A DNA stretch of 64,000 bases from JANSWY01 sp965243755 (GTDB lineage Bacteria > Bacteroidota > Bacteroidia > Cytophagales > Cyclobacteriaceae): the NCBI GenBank assembly GCA_965243755.1, contig CBDEVW010000005.1, forward strand, positions 1 through 64,000, written 5' to 3'. Shown here piece after piece: positions 1 through 7,367 of this stretch (the stretch's first letter is position 1; each line of letters opens with the position of its first letter). The notes beneath the pieces were generated by a model, which did not search any database, was not told where the DNA came from, and saw only the letters and a program-made list of their open reading frames with translations. Position numbers and translations under genes: made by a program.

Positions 1-251
1 CTTAGCTCATCATAGGTTGCCTGGGTACGATTATGTCTGAAATATTTACCAAGCGAAACGCCATCTGCAGAGAATAACTCGGAAGAGAGGTCCGGGTCGG
101 GACGTTCCAATTTCTCCAAACTAGGAAGCCCACCAAATAAGTTCCATGGGTTCAGCTTTACAGTTTCTACTGTTACGGGTATCCCTATCACAAATGAGAA
201 AAAGAATATCCAAATGATTCTTATAACTCTCTTGACGGTTTTTGTACTCAT
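1..251 (-). CDS. penicillin-binding protein 1A-type transglycosylase/transpeptidase, N-terminus only
   Basis: Only the first ~83 residues lie in the window; the rest is beyond the left edge. The fragment opens with a short cytoplasmic stretch (MSTKTVKRVIRI), one membrane anchor (about residues 9-30) and then RPDPDLSSELFSADGVSLGKYF. This is the usual entry into the glycosyltransferase domain of class A penicillin-binding proteins, which polymerise and cross-link peptidoglycan on the outer face of the inner membrane. The start codon ATG (251-249) overlaps the stop of the upstream SprE-like gene by four bases (ATGA), so the two are co-transcribed and probably translationally coupled. The catalytic residues cannot be seen, so the family call rests on the N-terminal pattern alone. 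Confidence 0.75.
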   Translation of the reverse strand, partial: MSTKTVKRVIRIIWIFFFSFVIGIPVTVETVKLNPWNLFGGLPSLEKLERPDPDLSSELFSADGVSLGKYFRHNRTQATYDEL

Positions 252-2866
252 TGATTTTGAATGTAATTTCTGTCAAAGAATTTCTTGTATGCCTCTAATT
301 CTTTGGTCTGATACAGAATATTGAAATTATCGTTTGTGATCACGAATTTAGCGAATTTCAATGTCTTGAATTGATTTTCCAGAGTTGACTTTTGGTCATA
401 AAGGGAAAGGAATTTCAGTGCTTCTTCTTTTGTTTGAAATTCGTTTACCAGGATAACGGCATACTCCTGACTTAAAATCAGGTTGCCTAGTCTTAATCCT
501 TCAGCTTCCTGAATATTCTTCATTTCTTCATCAACGAATTTTGACACTTCAGTGGCTGCATTGTCTTTGTTTTGATAGGCAATGACCATTAGATGTTTTT
601 TATCAATGTTAGGGTTAAACTTTGCCTTGGAACTGCTAATGAGATTGATTTGATGTTGCTCTGAGGCGGTTATAAGCTTTTGTGCATATGGAACCAATGG
701 GCTTTCTGCGTATTGTTTAATGAACGAATTAAGTTCAAATTGGTATTTATAGATATTTTCGGTTTTACCAATGATCAGTACCCTAAGTAGGGCCATGTGA
801 TCAATAAAACTATTTTCTGGGAACTCTTTTAAAGCATCATTGGCGATTGATAGCGCTTCTTTATAGTTTTTGTCCAGGTAGTGGTTATAGGCTGTTTTAT
901 AAAGTTTTTCAAGCTTCGACTTTATCGCCTGACTCTCTTCCAAATAGTTAGGATTAGCGATAAGTTTAGCATAAACAGAATGCTCAAATTCACTTAAGAG
1001 CATGTTTTTATATACTACCCGCTTCAATGTATCATAGTCTTCACTTAATAAATACAATAGATACAACACTTCGGGCCTGTGCTCTGATTTGGGAAACCTT
1101 ACCAACATTGTGTCAAACGTATGGATAGCATTAAGATCTTCTTCCAATTTGAAGTGGTAAATCTTTCCTAGTTCATAATGTGCGTGATCGAGTTGATCTT
1201 TCAATGTAGCCTGGCTGGCAGAGTCATATGGAATAGTTGCTATCAGTGTAGAGCGAGTTAAACCCTCCTCTTTTTCGAGCGTCTCTTTTCCAGAAGATTC
1301 GGAGCTTAAGCTTGCCGTGAGTTCATTGGAGCTGGTGCTGCTAGTCTGGCTCTCAGCTTTCGTGGTTTCGAAACCTATGGTTTGTTTGGTACTTCTTCTC
1401 CAGTTATCTTCAAGTGGCCGGTCACCCCAGATTCTTTTGAAATCATTCTTACCTTTACTTAGTGCGCTGGTATTATAGAAATACCATGTAGTACCCTCAC
1501 CTTGCGCCCCCAGAGGGATCAAGTCGGTGCTATTATCATTTAATGCCGCAAGTTTATTTCTTCTTTCTCTTTCTTTCTCAGCAGCTTTTCGTTTTGCTTC
1601 TTCTTCTTTCTTTTCAGCAATGTAATCATCAAGAAACCGGTTGAGGGAAGCGGTATCCATTGCTGCCAGGGCCAATAAACTATCATTATTTTTGATCACA
1701 TTGATGTGTGTTACAAATTCTTCAAGAATGGATTGTCTCTGGGCTATTGCCTCATACGATTCTTCGTCTTTGGGTAACACACTAATGGTGCTGTCATAAT
1801 AGTTTTTGGCTAATTCGTAGTTTTTGATACTGTCGTAGTAAATTTTACCTAGTTGCCAATAGGAATATCCTTTTTGCCTGTTATTGTTAACACTTGTCCT
1901 AGCTGATGATTTATAAGCTTCGATTGCTTTGGCCAGGTTTCCTTGTTTTAATTCAAAATTTCCGATTTCAAAATAGATCTTATCCTGATATTCTTCGTTT
2001 TTCGGGTCGTTCAGTAATTTTCTGAAGTATTTCCTGATCTTCTTGCTGTCTGAGGTGTTGGCTAATTCGCTCACCTGAGCCATGTTGAGTTTCGTATAGA
2101 AGGAGAGCTCATAGGATGGATTACTTCGTAAGACTTTCCTGTAATTGTGATATGCCTCTGCGTCGAAACCGAGCTCTTGATAAATCTGGCCGATGATGAA
2201 ATTGATTCTCGCCCTGAGCTTTTTATCTTTAATATATGGCTCAGCTTTTACCAGATTGCTTACTTTTTTATCAAGATCTTCCCTTTTTTCATAGAGATAT
2301 GCCCTGTTCAGGTAAAGATTTTTGAGATTTTTCTTGTTTAATTCCTCGCGTTTCAAGTAATCAGAAACAGCGATTGCATTATTAATTTCATTGTTTTTAA
2401 TGAAAGTATGCATCAATTCTATTAATGCTTCGTGCCGTGCATTATCGTTTTTGCTTCTTGTATTTACATACTTAAAAGTTTCTACGGCATCCTGAAACTC
2501 ATAACTATAAAAACGAGCTTTACCGACAAGTATGTAAGCGTCATCCTCCCAGGCGGACCCAGGGTGTCTCTGGATAGCGATTGAAGACTTTTCGATAATC
2601 TCTTTTAATTGATCTTCAAATGCCTGGGTATCTGTGGTATCAAATGCAATAAATACTGGAAGTACTTTGTTGTAATTCCATTGGTATCCATCATTCAGGG
2701 ATTTTTCTATTGCCTTTACATTTTCATGTGCGATGAAATATGCATTATAATGCGCAGTTGTATTATGAAAAACCTTGCTGACTGGATTTTTTCTACCAGG
2801 GGCACACCCTGCCATAATCAAAAGCCCAAACAGCGTAAAAAGTGATATGCCTTGGTGAATTTTCAA
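248..2866 (-). CDS. SprE/PorW-like TPR lipoprotein of the type IX secretion/gliding machinery
   Basis: An 872-residue lipoprotein: signal peptide with lipobox ending at Cys21 (LIMAGC), then a region beginning VFHNTTAHYNAYF that resembles SprE/PorW proteins, followed by long TPR-type helical repeats (about residues 100-390 and 560-750). A charged linker rich in K/E/R (about 415-445) separates the two repeat blocks. SprE/PorW proteins are known in Bacteroidota as outer-membrane-facing lipoproteins needed for type IX secretion and gliding. Assignment is by architecture and N-terminal pattern, without a database search. The gene overlaps the following PBP1A-like gene by four bases, linking a secretion lipoprotein with cell-wall synthesis. 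A PorE-like gene at 37808 supports a T9SS-bearing host. Confidence 0.75.
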   Translation of the reverse strand: MKIHQGISLFTLFGLLIMAGCAPGRKNPVSKVFHNTTAHYNAYFIAHENVKAIEKSLNDGYQWNYNKVLPVFIAFDTTDTQAFEDQLKEIIEKSSIAIQRHPGSAWEDDAYILVGKARFYSYEFQDAVETFKYVNTRSKNDNARHEALIELMHTFIKNNEINNAIAVSDYLKREELNKKNLKNLYLNRAYLYEKREDLDKKVSNLVKAEPYIKDKKLRARINFIIGQIYQELGFDAEAYHNYRKVLRSNPSYELSFYTKLNMAQVSELANTSDSKKIRKYFRKLLNDPKNEEYQDKIYFEIGNFELKQGNLAKAIEAYKSSARTSVNNNRQKGYSYWQLGKIYYDSIKNYELAKNYYDSTISVLPKDEESYEAIAQRQSILEEFVTHINVIKNNDSLLALAAMDTASLNRFLDDYIAEKKEEEAKRKAAEKERERRNKLAALNDNSTDLIPLGAQGEGTTWYFYNTSALSKGKNDFKRIWGDRPLEDNWRRSTKQTIGFETTKAESQTSSTSSNELTASLSSESSGKETLEKEEGLTRSTLIATIPYDSASQATLKDQLDHAHYELGKIYHFKLEEDLNAIHTFDTMLVRFPKSEHRPEVLYLLYLLSEDYDTLKRVVYKNMLLSEFEHSVYAKLIANPNYLEESQAIKSKLEKLYKTAYNHYLDKNYKEALSIANDALKEFPENSFIDHMALLRVLIIGKTENIYKYQFELNSFIKQYAESPLVPYAQKLITASEQHQINLISSSKAKFNPNIDKKHLMVIAYQNKDNAATEVSKFVDEEMKNIQEAEGLRLGNLILSQEYAVILVNEFQTKEEALKFLSLYDQKSTLENQFKTLKFAKFVITNDNFNILYQTKELEAYKKFFDRNYIQNQ

Positions 2867-2911
2867 TTGAAATAGATTAATTCAAAAATTACAGCAATTA
2901 AAGCAATAATC

Positions 2912-2942
2912 TTTAGGTTAAGTATTTAAATGTATAATTTTG
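2912..2942 (+). promoter_or_regulatory. putative Bacteroidota-type promoter of the M23-bactofilin-atp operon
   Basis: TAATTTTG at 2935-2942 matches the Bacteroidota -7 element TAnnTTTG. TTTA at 2912-2915, 19 bases upstream, is one base off the -33 element TTTG. It lies about 25 bases before the TTG start of the M23 gene in a 100-base divergent intergenic region. Consensus match only. Confidence 0.45.
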
Positions 2943-2966
2943 ACGATTCAAATTTAAGAATTAAAG

Positions 2967-3845
2967 TTGGGAGCAAAGAAAACTTTATCCAATAGGTTAA
3001 CGAACAGGTATCTCCTTATTATAAGAAACGAGGAGAATTTTGCTGAGAAAACTACACTTAGTTTCACCTACGCGAAGATAATTCTGATCATATTCGGGGT
3101 ATCGCTTGTAATGCTTGGAATTGCGATGTATCTGGTCACAAGTGTTCTCGAGGAGTGGTTTGACCCCAGGTACGCACAAAACCAGACCAGAATTGAACTC
3201 ATTCAACTCACTCAAACAGTTGATTCCCTTGAAAATCAGGTAAGGCAAAGAGAAAATTACATAGAAAATGTCAGGCGTATTTTGTCGGGAGATGATGAAG
3301 AATTATACGCTCAGGTTGAGGAAAGAGAACTTACTGAGGAGCAAATTGCAAAAAGCACATCCCTCGATCAAACCATTACACCGATTGACAGAGAGTTCAG
3401 GGAAGAGTTTGAAAAAGAAACTTTCGGCACCATTACGGCCTCATTGATTGATGATAATGAGGCATTGAAGGAGATGTTTTTGTTTAGCCCTCTGGGTAAA
3501 GAAGGGCTAGTTTCTGATAAATATGATCCTAAGATCAATCACTACGGTGTGGATGTGGTGGCTAAAAAGGATGAACCGGTAAAAGCTGTGGCTGACGGGA
3601 CTGTGATTTTAGCTTCATGGACACAGGATAGTGGCTATGTAATTGGGATCCAACATAGAGGTAATTTAATTTCCATATATAAGCATAATTCGGATTTGTT
3701 AAAAAACGTTGGTAATTTTGTGAGCGCCGGGGAGATAATCTCTATCATTGGAAACACTGGAGAACTTACATCAGGACCTCACTTGCATTTTGAGTTATGG
3801 TACAATGGAAATCCTGTGGACCCAGAGGAGTTTGTGGATTTTTAA
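2967..3845 (+). CDS. M23 family metallopeptidase, membrane-anchored
   Basis: A 292-residue protein with one transmembrane segment (about 37-60), a coiled-coil stretch (about 72-105) and a C-terminal LytM/M23 domain (about 190-290). The zinc-binding pattern is complete: HxxxD at His192/Asp196 and HLH at 272-274, so an active periplasmic peptidoglycan endopeptidase is likely. The start is TTG at 2967: an in-frame stop (TAA, 2955-2957) lies just upstream and the next ATG falls inside the membrane segment. The bactofilin gene follows after 18 bases. Pairing of an M23 peptidase with a bactofilin is known from cell-shape modules such as those of Helicobacter and Caulobacter relatives, so a role in cell-wall shaping is inferred. 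Confidence 0.85.
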   Translation: MGAKKTLSNRLTNRYLLIIRNEENFAEKTTLSFTYAKIILIIFGVSLVMLGIAMYLVTSVLEEWFDPRYAQNQTRIELIQLTQTVDSLENQVRQRENYIENVRRILSGDDEELYAQVEERELTEEQIAKSTSLDQTITPIDREFREEFEKETFGTITASLIDDNEALKEMFLFSPLGKEGLVSDKYDPKINHYGVDVVAKKDEPVKAVADGTVILASWTQDSGYVIGIQHRGNLISIYKHNSDLLKNVGNFVSAGEIISIIGNTGELTSGPHLHFELWYNGNPVDPEEFVDF

Positions 3846-3863
3846 CGGAAAAAGGAAAAAGCG

Positions 3864-4295
3864 ATGTTTAATAAACAAGATCAAAAAGTTGTGGAAGAAC
3901 TTAGCAATTCTAGTAATATTATCGGGAAAGGAACTTCGGTGAATGGAAACATCGAAACATTTGGTAATGTTAGGATTGAAGGAAAGGTTGTAGGAAACGT
4001 CACAACGAAATCAAAAGCAGTATTGGGGCACTCCTGTCAGGTCGAAGGAAACCTGCTAGCTCAGAATGCGGAAATTGAAGGGCATATCAAAGGAACTGTT
4101 CAATGTACTGAGCTACTGGTTTTGAAGCCAACTGCTGTAATAGATGGAGATATTGTTACTAATAAGTTGGTTGTAGAGTCCGGTGCTTCATTTAATGGAG
4201 GATGTAAAATGGGTTCTGGTAGCAAGGAAATCCAGATTTCAGATGACAAATCAGAAAGGAAATCAGAAAGAAACCCGCTTCTCAAAGCCCAGTAA
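3864..4295 (+). CDS. bactofilin family cytoskeletal protein
   Basis: A 143-residue protein whose core (about residues 15-115) is a glycine- and valine-rich run of short beta-helix turns (for example GNIETFGNVRIEGKVVGNV, TKSKAVLGHSCQVEGNLLA). This is the signature of bactofilins, which polymerise into filaments without nucleotide and often position peptidoglycan enzymes. Length and the short unstructured termini fit the family. It sits directly after the M23 peptidase. Its last 53 coding bases overlap the start of the atpZ-like gene in another frame, which is longer than a normal operon overlap. Confidence 0.88.
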   Translation: MFNKQDQKVVEELSNSSNIIGKGTSVNGNIETFGNVRIEGKVVGNVTTKSKAVLGHSCQVEGNLLAQNAEIEGHIKGTVQCTELLVLKPTAVIDGDIVTNKLVVESGASFNGGCKMGSGSKEIQISDDKSERKSERNPLLKAQ

Positions 4296-4488
4296 TAAAG
4301 CAAATCTATATTTAAGATATACAGGTCTGGCTTTTGAGCTCTTTGCCATCATTGGAATTGGTGTGTGGGGAGGTTATAGGCTGGACCTTTTTTTTGAAAA
4401 CAAATACCCTGTATTGCTTATAACCCTAACATTTATCGCAACGGGTGCTGCAATCTATTCCTTGTACAGAAAGCTTCCTAAGTATTGA
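4243..4488 (+). CDS. AtpZ/AtpI family ATP synthase-associated membrane protein
   Basis: An 81-residue protein with two transmembrane helices (about residues 24-45 and 52-72) around GIGVWGGYRLDLFFE, typical of AtpZ, a small protein encoded in front of F0F1 operons and thought to help ion transport or assembly. The ATG at 4243 was chosen over a start 60 bases upstream: it begins a protein of family length with the usual basic, polar N-terminus. No ATG, GTG or TTG lies between it and the first helix, so the 53-base overlap with the bactofilin gene appears real. The next gene starts inside its stop codon (TTGA). Confidence 0.75.
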   Translation: MTNQKGNQKETRFSKPSNKANLYLRYTGLAFELFAIIGIGVWGGYRLDLFFENKYPVLLITLTFIATGAAIYSLYRKLPKY

Positions 4489-4868
4489 GTTTCCTAAAAT
4501 CAGTTGCCTTCCATTTGTTATTTACGTTGGTCCTATGGGCATTAGCACTGGGCTTACAGCATTTAAAATTCCCTAACATTCATCAAAATATATCCTGGAT
4601 ATTTATTTTCTTCATGATTCAAAGTGTGATCATTTCAGGATTAAATCATCTATCGAAAGGAGCCGCCGATAAAATGCCTGTATTGGTCCTCATGGGAGTA
4701 GTATTGAGGCTGCTCACAACAATATTTTTTATGGTTTTTGCAGTAATTTTCGGGGTGGCAAACCACACCCTATTTATACTGAATACCACCTTGATTTATT
4801 TGCCATACTTAATCTTTGAAATCATTCTCTTATTACCTAACTTGCGCCCGAATTCTGAGGAGAACTAA
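4485..4868 (+). CDS. AtpI-like four-helix membrane protein of the ATP synthase operon
   Basis: A 127-residue integral membrane protein with four predicted helices (about residues 5-22, 32-52, 65-90, 95-118). It occupies the position of AtpI, an assembly factor for the c-ring in other bacteria. The sequence has no diagnostic motif, so the AtpI role rests on position, size and topology. The start is TTG at 4485, overlapping the stop of the AtpZ-like gene (TTGA). It ends seven bases before the atpB start codon. Confidence 0.6.
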   Translation: MSFLKSVAFHLLFTLVLWALALGLQHLKFPNIHQNISWIFIFFMIQSVIISGLNHLSKGAADKMPVLVLMGVVLRLLTTIFFMVFAVIFGVANHTLFILNTTLIYLPYLIFEIILLLPNLRPNSEEN

Positions 4869-4875
4869 TTTAGAG

Positions 4876-5913
4876 ATGATAAAAGGTTTCAGTCCAGTGA
4901 CATTCAAGCTATTGACATTCAGTTTTTTAGCTTTTGTATTATTAACAGCAATCCCAACAAACGCCGTAGCTTCCGGAGGAGGTGATAATGAGGAGGAATT
5001 TAATGCGGCTGAGATGATCAATCATCACATTCTTGATTCACATGAATGGCATTTCTTTGATGGACACTACGGAACGCTTTTCCTTCCAGTGATCCTGTAT
5101 GATACAGAAAGAGGTCTTCAGGTTTTTTCATCTTCCAATTTCTACGATGAAGATCATAATATAGTAGATTATAAAGGTTACAAATACGATCATGGCCATA
5201 TTGTGGCAGAAGATGGTAGAACCCTTCTGGATTTCAGTATCACAAAAAATGTTGCTTTCTTATTCATAAATGCAGGCTTGCTTTTGTGGATATTTCTAGC
5301 GGTTGCCAGAGGATATAAGAAGAATGAAGGGCAGGCACCAAAAGGTGTTCAGTCGTTCTTTGAGCCTATCATTATTTTCGTCAGAGACGAAATTGTTAAA
5401 CCAAATGTTGGTCCTAAATACGAAAAGTATCTGCCTTACCTGCTGACACTTTTCTTTTTCATATGGTTTGGAAACCTACTGGGACTTCTTCCAGGAGCTG
5501 CCAACCTAACAGGAAACATTGCGGTTACGATGGTACTTGCATTTTTCACTTTTATAATTACGAATTTCAGTGGAAATAAGCATTACTGGAAACACATTTT
5601 CAATACTCCGGGAGTACCGCTTCCTTTGAAGCCGATTATCGTTCCGGTAGAGATCATCGGTATATTTACTAAACCTTTCTCATTGTTAATAAGGCTTTTT
5701 GTTGCGATCACAGCAGGTCACATTGTGATCCTTAGTTTGATTGCGCTGGTCTTTATCTTTCAATCCTGGGCAGTAGGGTTTGGTAGTACTGTAATTGTGA
5801 CATTTATCAATTTTATAGAGTTGTTGGTAGCAACAATTCAAGCCTATGTGTTTACTATGTTCTCTTCGCTATACATTGGTTTGGCGATTGAGGATCATGA
5901 TGAACACCATTAA
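4876..5913 (+). CDS. atpB: ATP synthase F0 subunit a
   Basis: A 345-residue subunit a, the stator channel of F0 that passes protons to the c-ring. It has a signal-peptide-like first helix (about residues 8-27, ending TNAVASGGG), then a His/Asp-rich periplasmic stretch of some 90 residues. Both are long compared with E. coli subunit a but usual for Bacteroidota. The core helices follow, with the conserved Arg in FSLLIRLFVAITAGH and the last helix FIELLVATIQAYVFTMF. The ATG at 4876 is preferred to an upstream in-frame codon inside the preceding gene because it starts directly at the signal-like segment. Confidence 0.95.
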   Translation: MIKGFSPVTFKLLTFSFLAFVLLTAIPTNAVASGGGDNEEEFNAAEMINHHILDSHEWHFFDGHYGTLFLPVILYDTERGLQVFSSSNFYDEDHNIVDYKGYKYDHGHIVAEDGRTLLDFSITKNVAFLFINAGLLLWIFLAVARGYKKNEGQAPKGVQSFFEPIIIFVRDEIVKPNVGPKYEKYLPYLLTLFFFIWFGNLLGLLPGAANLTGNIAVTMVLAFFTFIITNFSGNKHYWKHIFNTPGVPLPLKPIIVPVEIIGIFTKPFSLLIRLFVAITAGHIVILSLIALVFIFQSWAVGFGSTVIVTFINFIELLVATIQAYVFTMFSSLYIGLAIEDHDEHH

Positions 5914-5953
5914 TATTTAAGAATTTAATGTTTCATAAATTAATATATTCAAA

Positions 5954-6199
5954 ATGACGTTGTTAGCACTTTTATTAGAAGGTAGCATTGCTATCATGGG
6001 AGCTGGAATTGGAGCTGGACTTGTTGCGATAGGCGCAGGTATCGGTATTGGTAAAATTGGTGGCTCTGCTATGGAAGCTATGGGCAGACAGCCTGAAGCT
6101 GCTGGAAAAGTACAAACTGCAATGTTGATCATCGCAGCGCTTATTGAGGTAATTGCACTATTTGGTGTGGTAGTTTGTCTACTGATCTCTCTAGGCTAA
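5954..6199 (+). CDS. atpE: ATP synthase F0 subunit c
   Basis: An 81-residue hairpin of two helices with the glycine-rich first helix (GAGIGAGLVAIGAGIGIG), the cytoplasmic loop Arg45-Gln46-Pro47 and the ion-carrying Glu65 in AALIEVIALF. The residue after Glu65 is Val; sodium-type rings carry Ser/Thr there and Gln in helix 1, so proton coupling is inferred. A 12-bp hairpin with a T run follows the stop codon and may set the ratio of c to downstream subunits. Confidence 0.96.
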   Translation: MTLLALLLEGSIAIMGAGIGAGLVAIGAGIGIGKIGGSAMEAMGRQPEAAGKVQTAMLIIAALIEVIALFGVVVCLLISLG

Positions 6200-6205
6200 A
6201 ACACT

Positions 6206-6245
6206 AAAGATTTGCCGATCGCATTAGGTGACGGCAAATCTTTTT
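6206..6245 (+). terminator. terminator-like hairpin between atpE and atpF
   Basis: A perfect 12-bp inverted repeat: AAAGATTTGCCG (6206-6217) and CGGCAAATCTTT (6232-6243), with a 14-base loop and a T run at 6241-6245. It sits seven bases after the atpE stop and about 40 bases before atpF. Because the remaining atp genes continue in the same direction, it probably acts as a partial terminator or an mRNA 3' stabiliser rather than as the operon end. Confidence 0.7.
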
Positions 6246-6286
6246 AATTTTTGAAACAACAGATAACAAGATAAACAAAAACAAAT

Positions 6287-6781
6287 ATGGAGCTTTTAAC
6301 GCCCGGTATTGGATTGATTTTTTGGCAGTTTGTGATCTTTTTGATCGTATTCTTCATTCTTAGGTCTTTGGCCTGGAAACCTATTATGGGTGCCCTGAAG
6401 GCAAGAGAAGCTATGATTGGCGATTCACTAAAGGCTGCTGAATTGGCTAAAGAGGAAGTAGCTCAGATCAAAGCTGATAATGAGTACCTGCTTCAGGAAG
6501 CCAGAGAGGAGAGAGAAAAGATGTTGAGTGAGGCACTGAAGACAGCCAATGAAATCAAAGAAGAAGCTAAAGCGGAGACTTCTAAGATTTCGGAAAAAAT
6601 GATAGCTGATGCCAAAGTGACCATCGAAAATGAGAAGAAACAAGCATTGGCGGAGGTGCGAAACCTTGTCGGTGAGCTTTCTCTTGAAATTGCAGAGAAA
6701 ATCCTAAGAGAGAAGTTGGGTGATGATAAGTCACAGAAAGCATTGGTTGACAAATTCTTAAAAGACGTAAAGGTTAACTAA
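6287..6781 (+). CDS. atpF: ATP synthase F0 subunit b
   Basis: A 164-residue peripheral-stalk subunit: one N-terminal membrane helix (about residues 8-28, IGLIFWQFVIFLIVFFIL) followed by SLAWKPIMGALKAREAMI and a long charged coiled coil rich in Ala, Glu and Lys. Length and organisation match bacterial subunit b. It lies 1 base before atpH and downstream of the atpE hairpin. Confidence 0.95.
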   Translation: MELLTPGIGLIFWQFVIFLIVFFILRSLAWKPIMGALKAREAMIGDSLKAAELAKEEVAQIKADNEYLLQEAREEREKMLSEALKTANEIKEEAKAETSKISEKMIADAKVTIENEKKQALAEVRNLVGELSLEIAEKILREKLGDDKSQKALVDKFLKDVKVN

Positions 6782-6782
6782 T

Positions 6783-7325
6783 ATGTCTGACGGAAGAGTA
6801 GCCAAACGATATGCCAAACCACTTCTTGAGTTAGCTCAGGAACAGGGAGTATTGGAAGAGACAAAGAAGGACATGGAGCTTTTCGTTGGTTTGTGTGAAG
6901 AGAGCAAGGACCTGCAATTGATGTTGAAAAGTCCAATCATTCCTCATTTGAAGAAACTTTCAATCCTGGAAAAGATTTTCAAAGGAAAGGTAGGTGACCT
7001 CACATATTCCATATTTGAAATCATAGTCAAGAAAAACAGAGAGGGCATTCTGTTTGAAGTAGGTAAATCCTTCTTGCAGTTATATAACAAGGTTAAGGGG
7101 CTTGTAGAAGCTACCGTGACAACCACTATTAAGCTGGACAAAAAGACCAGAGGTGAATTTGAGCAGCTGGTTAAATCTGTTACCAATCAGGAAGCGATCC
7201 TTACTGAAGTGGTAGATCCAAATGTAATTGGAGGATTTAAAATTAAAATCGGTGACCGTCAAATCGACGAGACCGTGAGTTCAAAACTTAGGGAACTGGA
7301 ATTAAAATTTTTATCAAACGCATAA
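6783..7325 (+). CDS. atpH: ATP synthase F1 subunit delta
   Basis: A 180-residue OSCP/delta subunit that joins the b stalk to the top of F1. Family features are the start VAKRYAKPLLELAQEQGVLEE, the middle FKGKVGDLTYSIFEIIVKKNR and the C-terminal signature DPNVIGGFKIKIGDRQIDETV. It starts one base after the atpF stop codon and is followed by a 42-base gap carrying a 12-bp palindrome before atpA. Confidence 0.95.
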   Translation: MSDGRVAKRYAKPLLELAQEQGVLEETKKDMELFVGLCEESKDLQLMLKSPIIPHLKKLSILEKIFKGKVGDLTYSIFEIIVKKNREGILFEVGKSFLQLYNKVKGLVEATVTTTIKLDKKTRGEFEQLVKSVTNQEAILTEVVDPNVIGGFKIKIGDRQIDETVSSKLRELELKFLSNA

Positions 7326-7367
7326 GTAAAACATTAGCCCTCAGCTGAGGCATTAAATAATGATATT

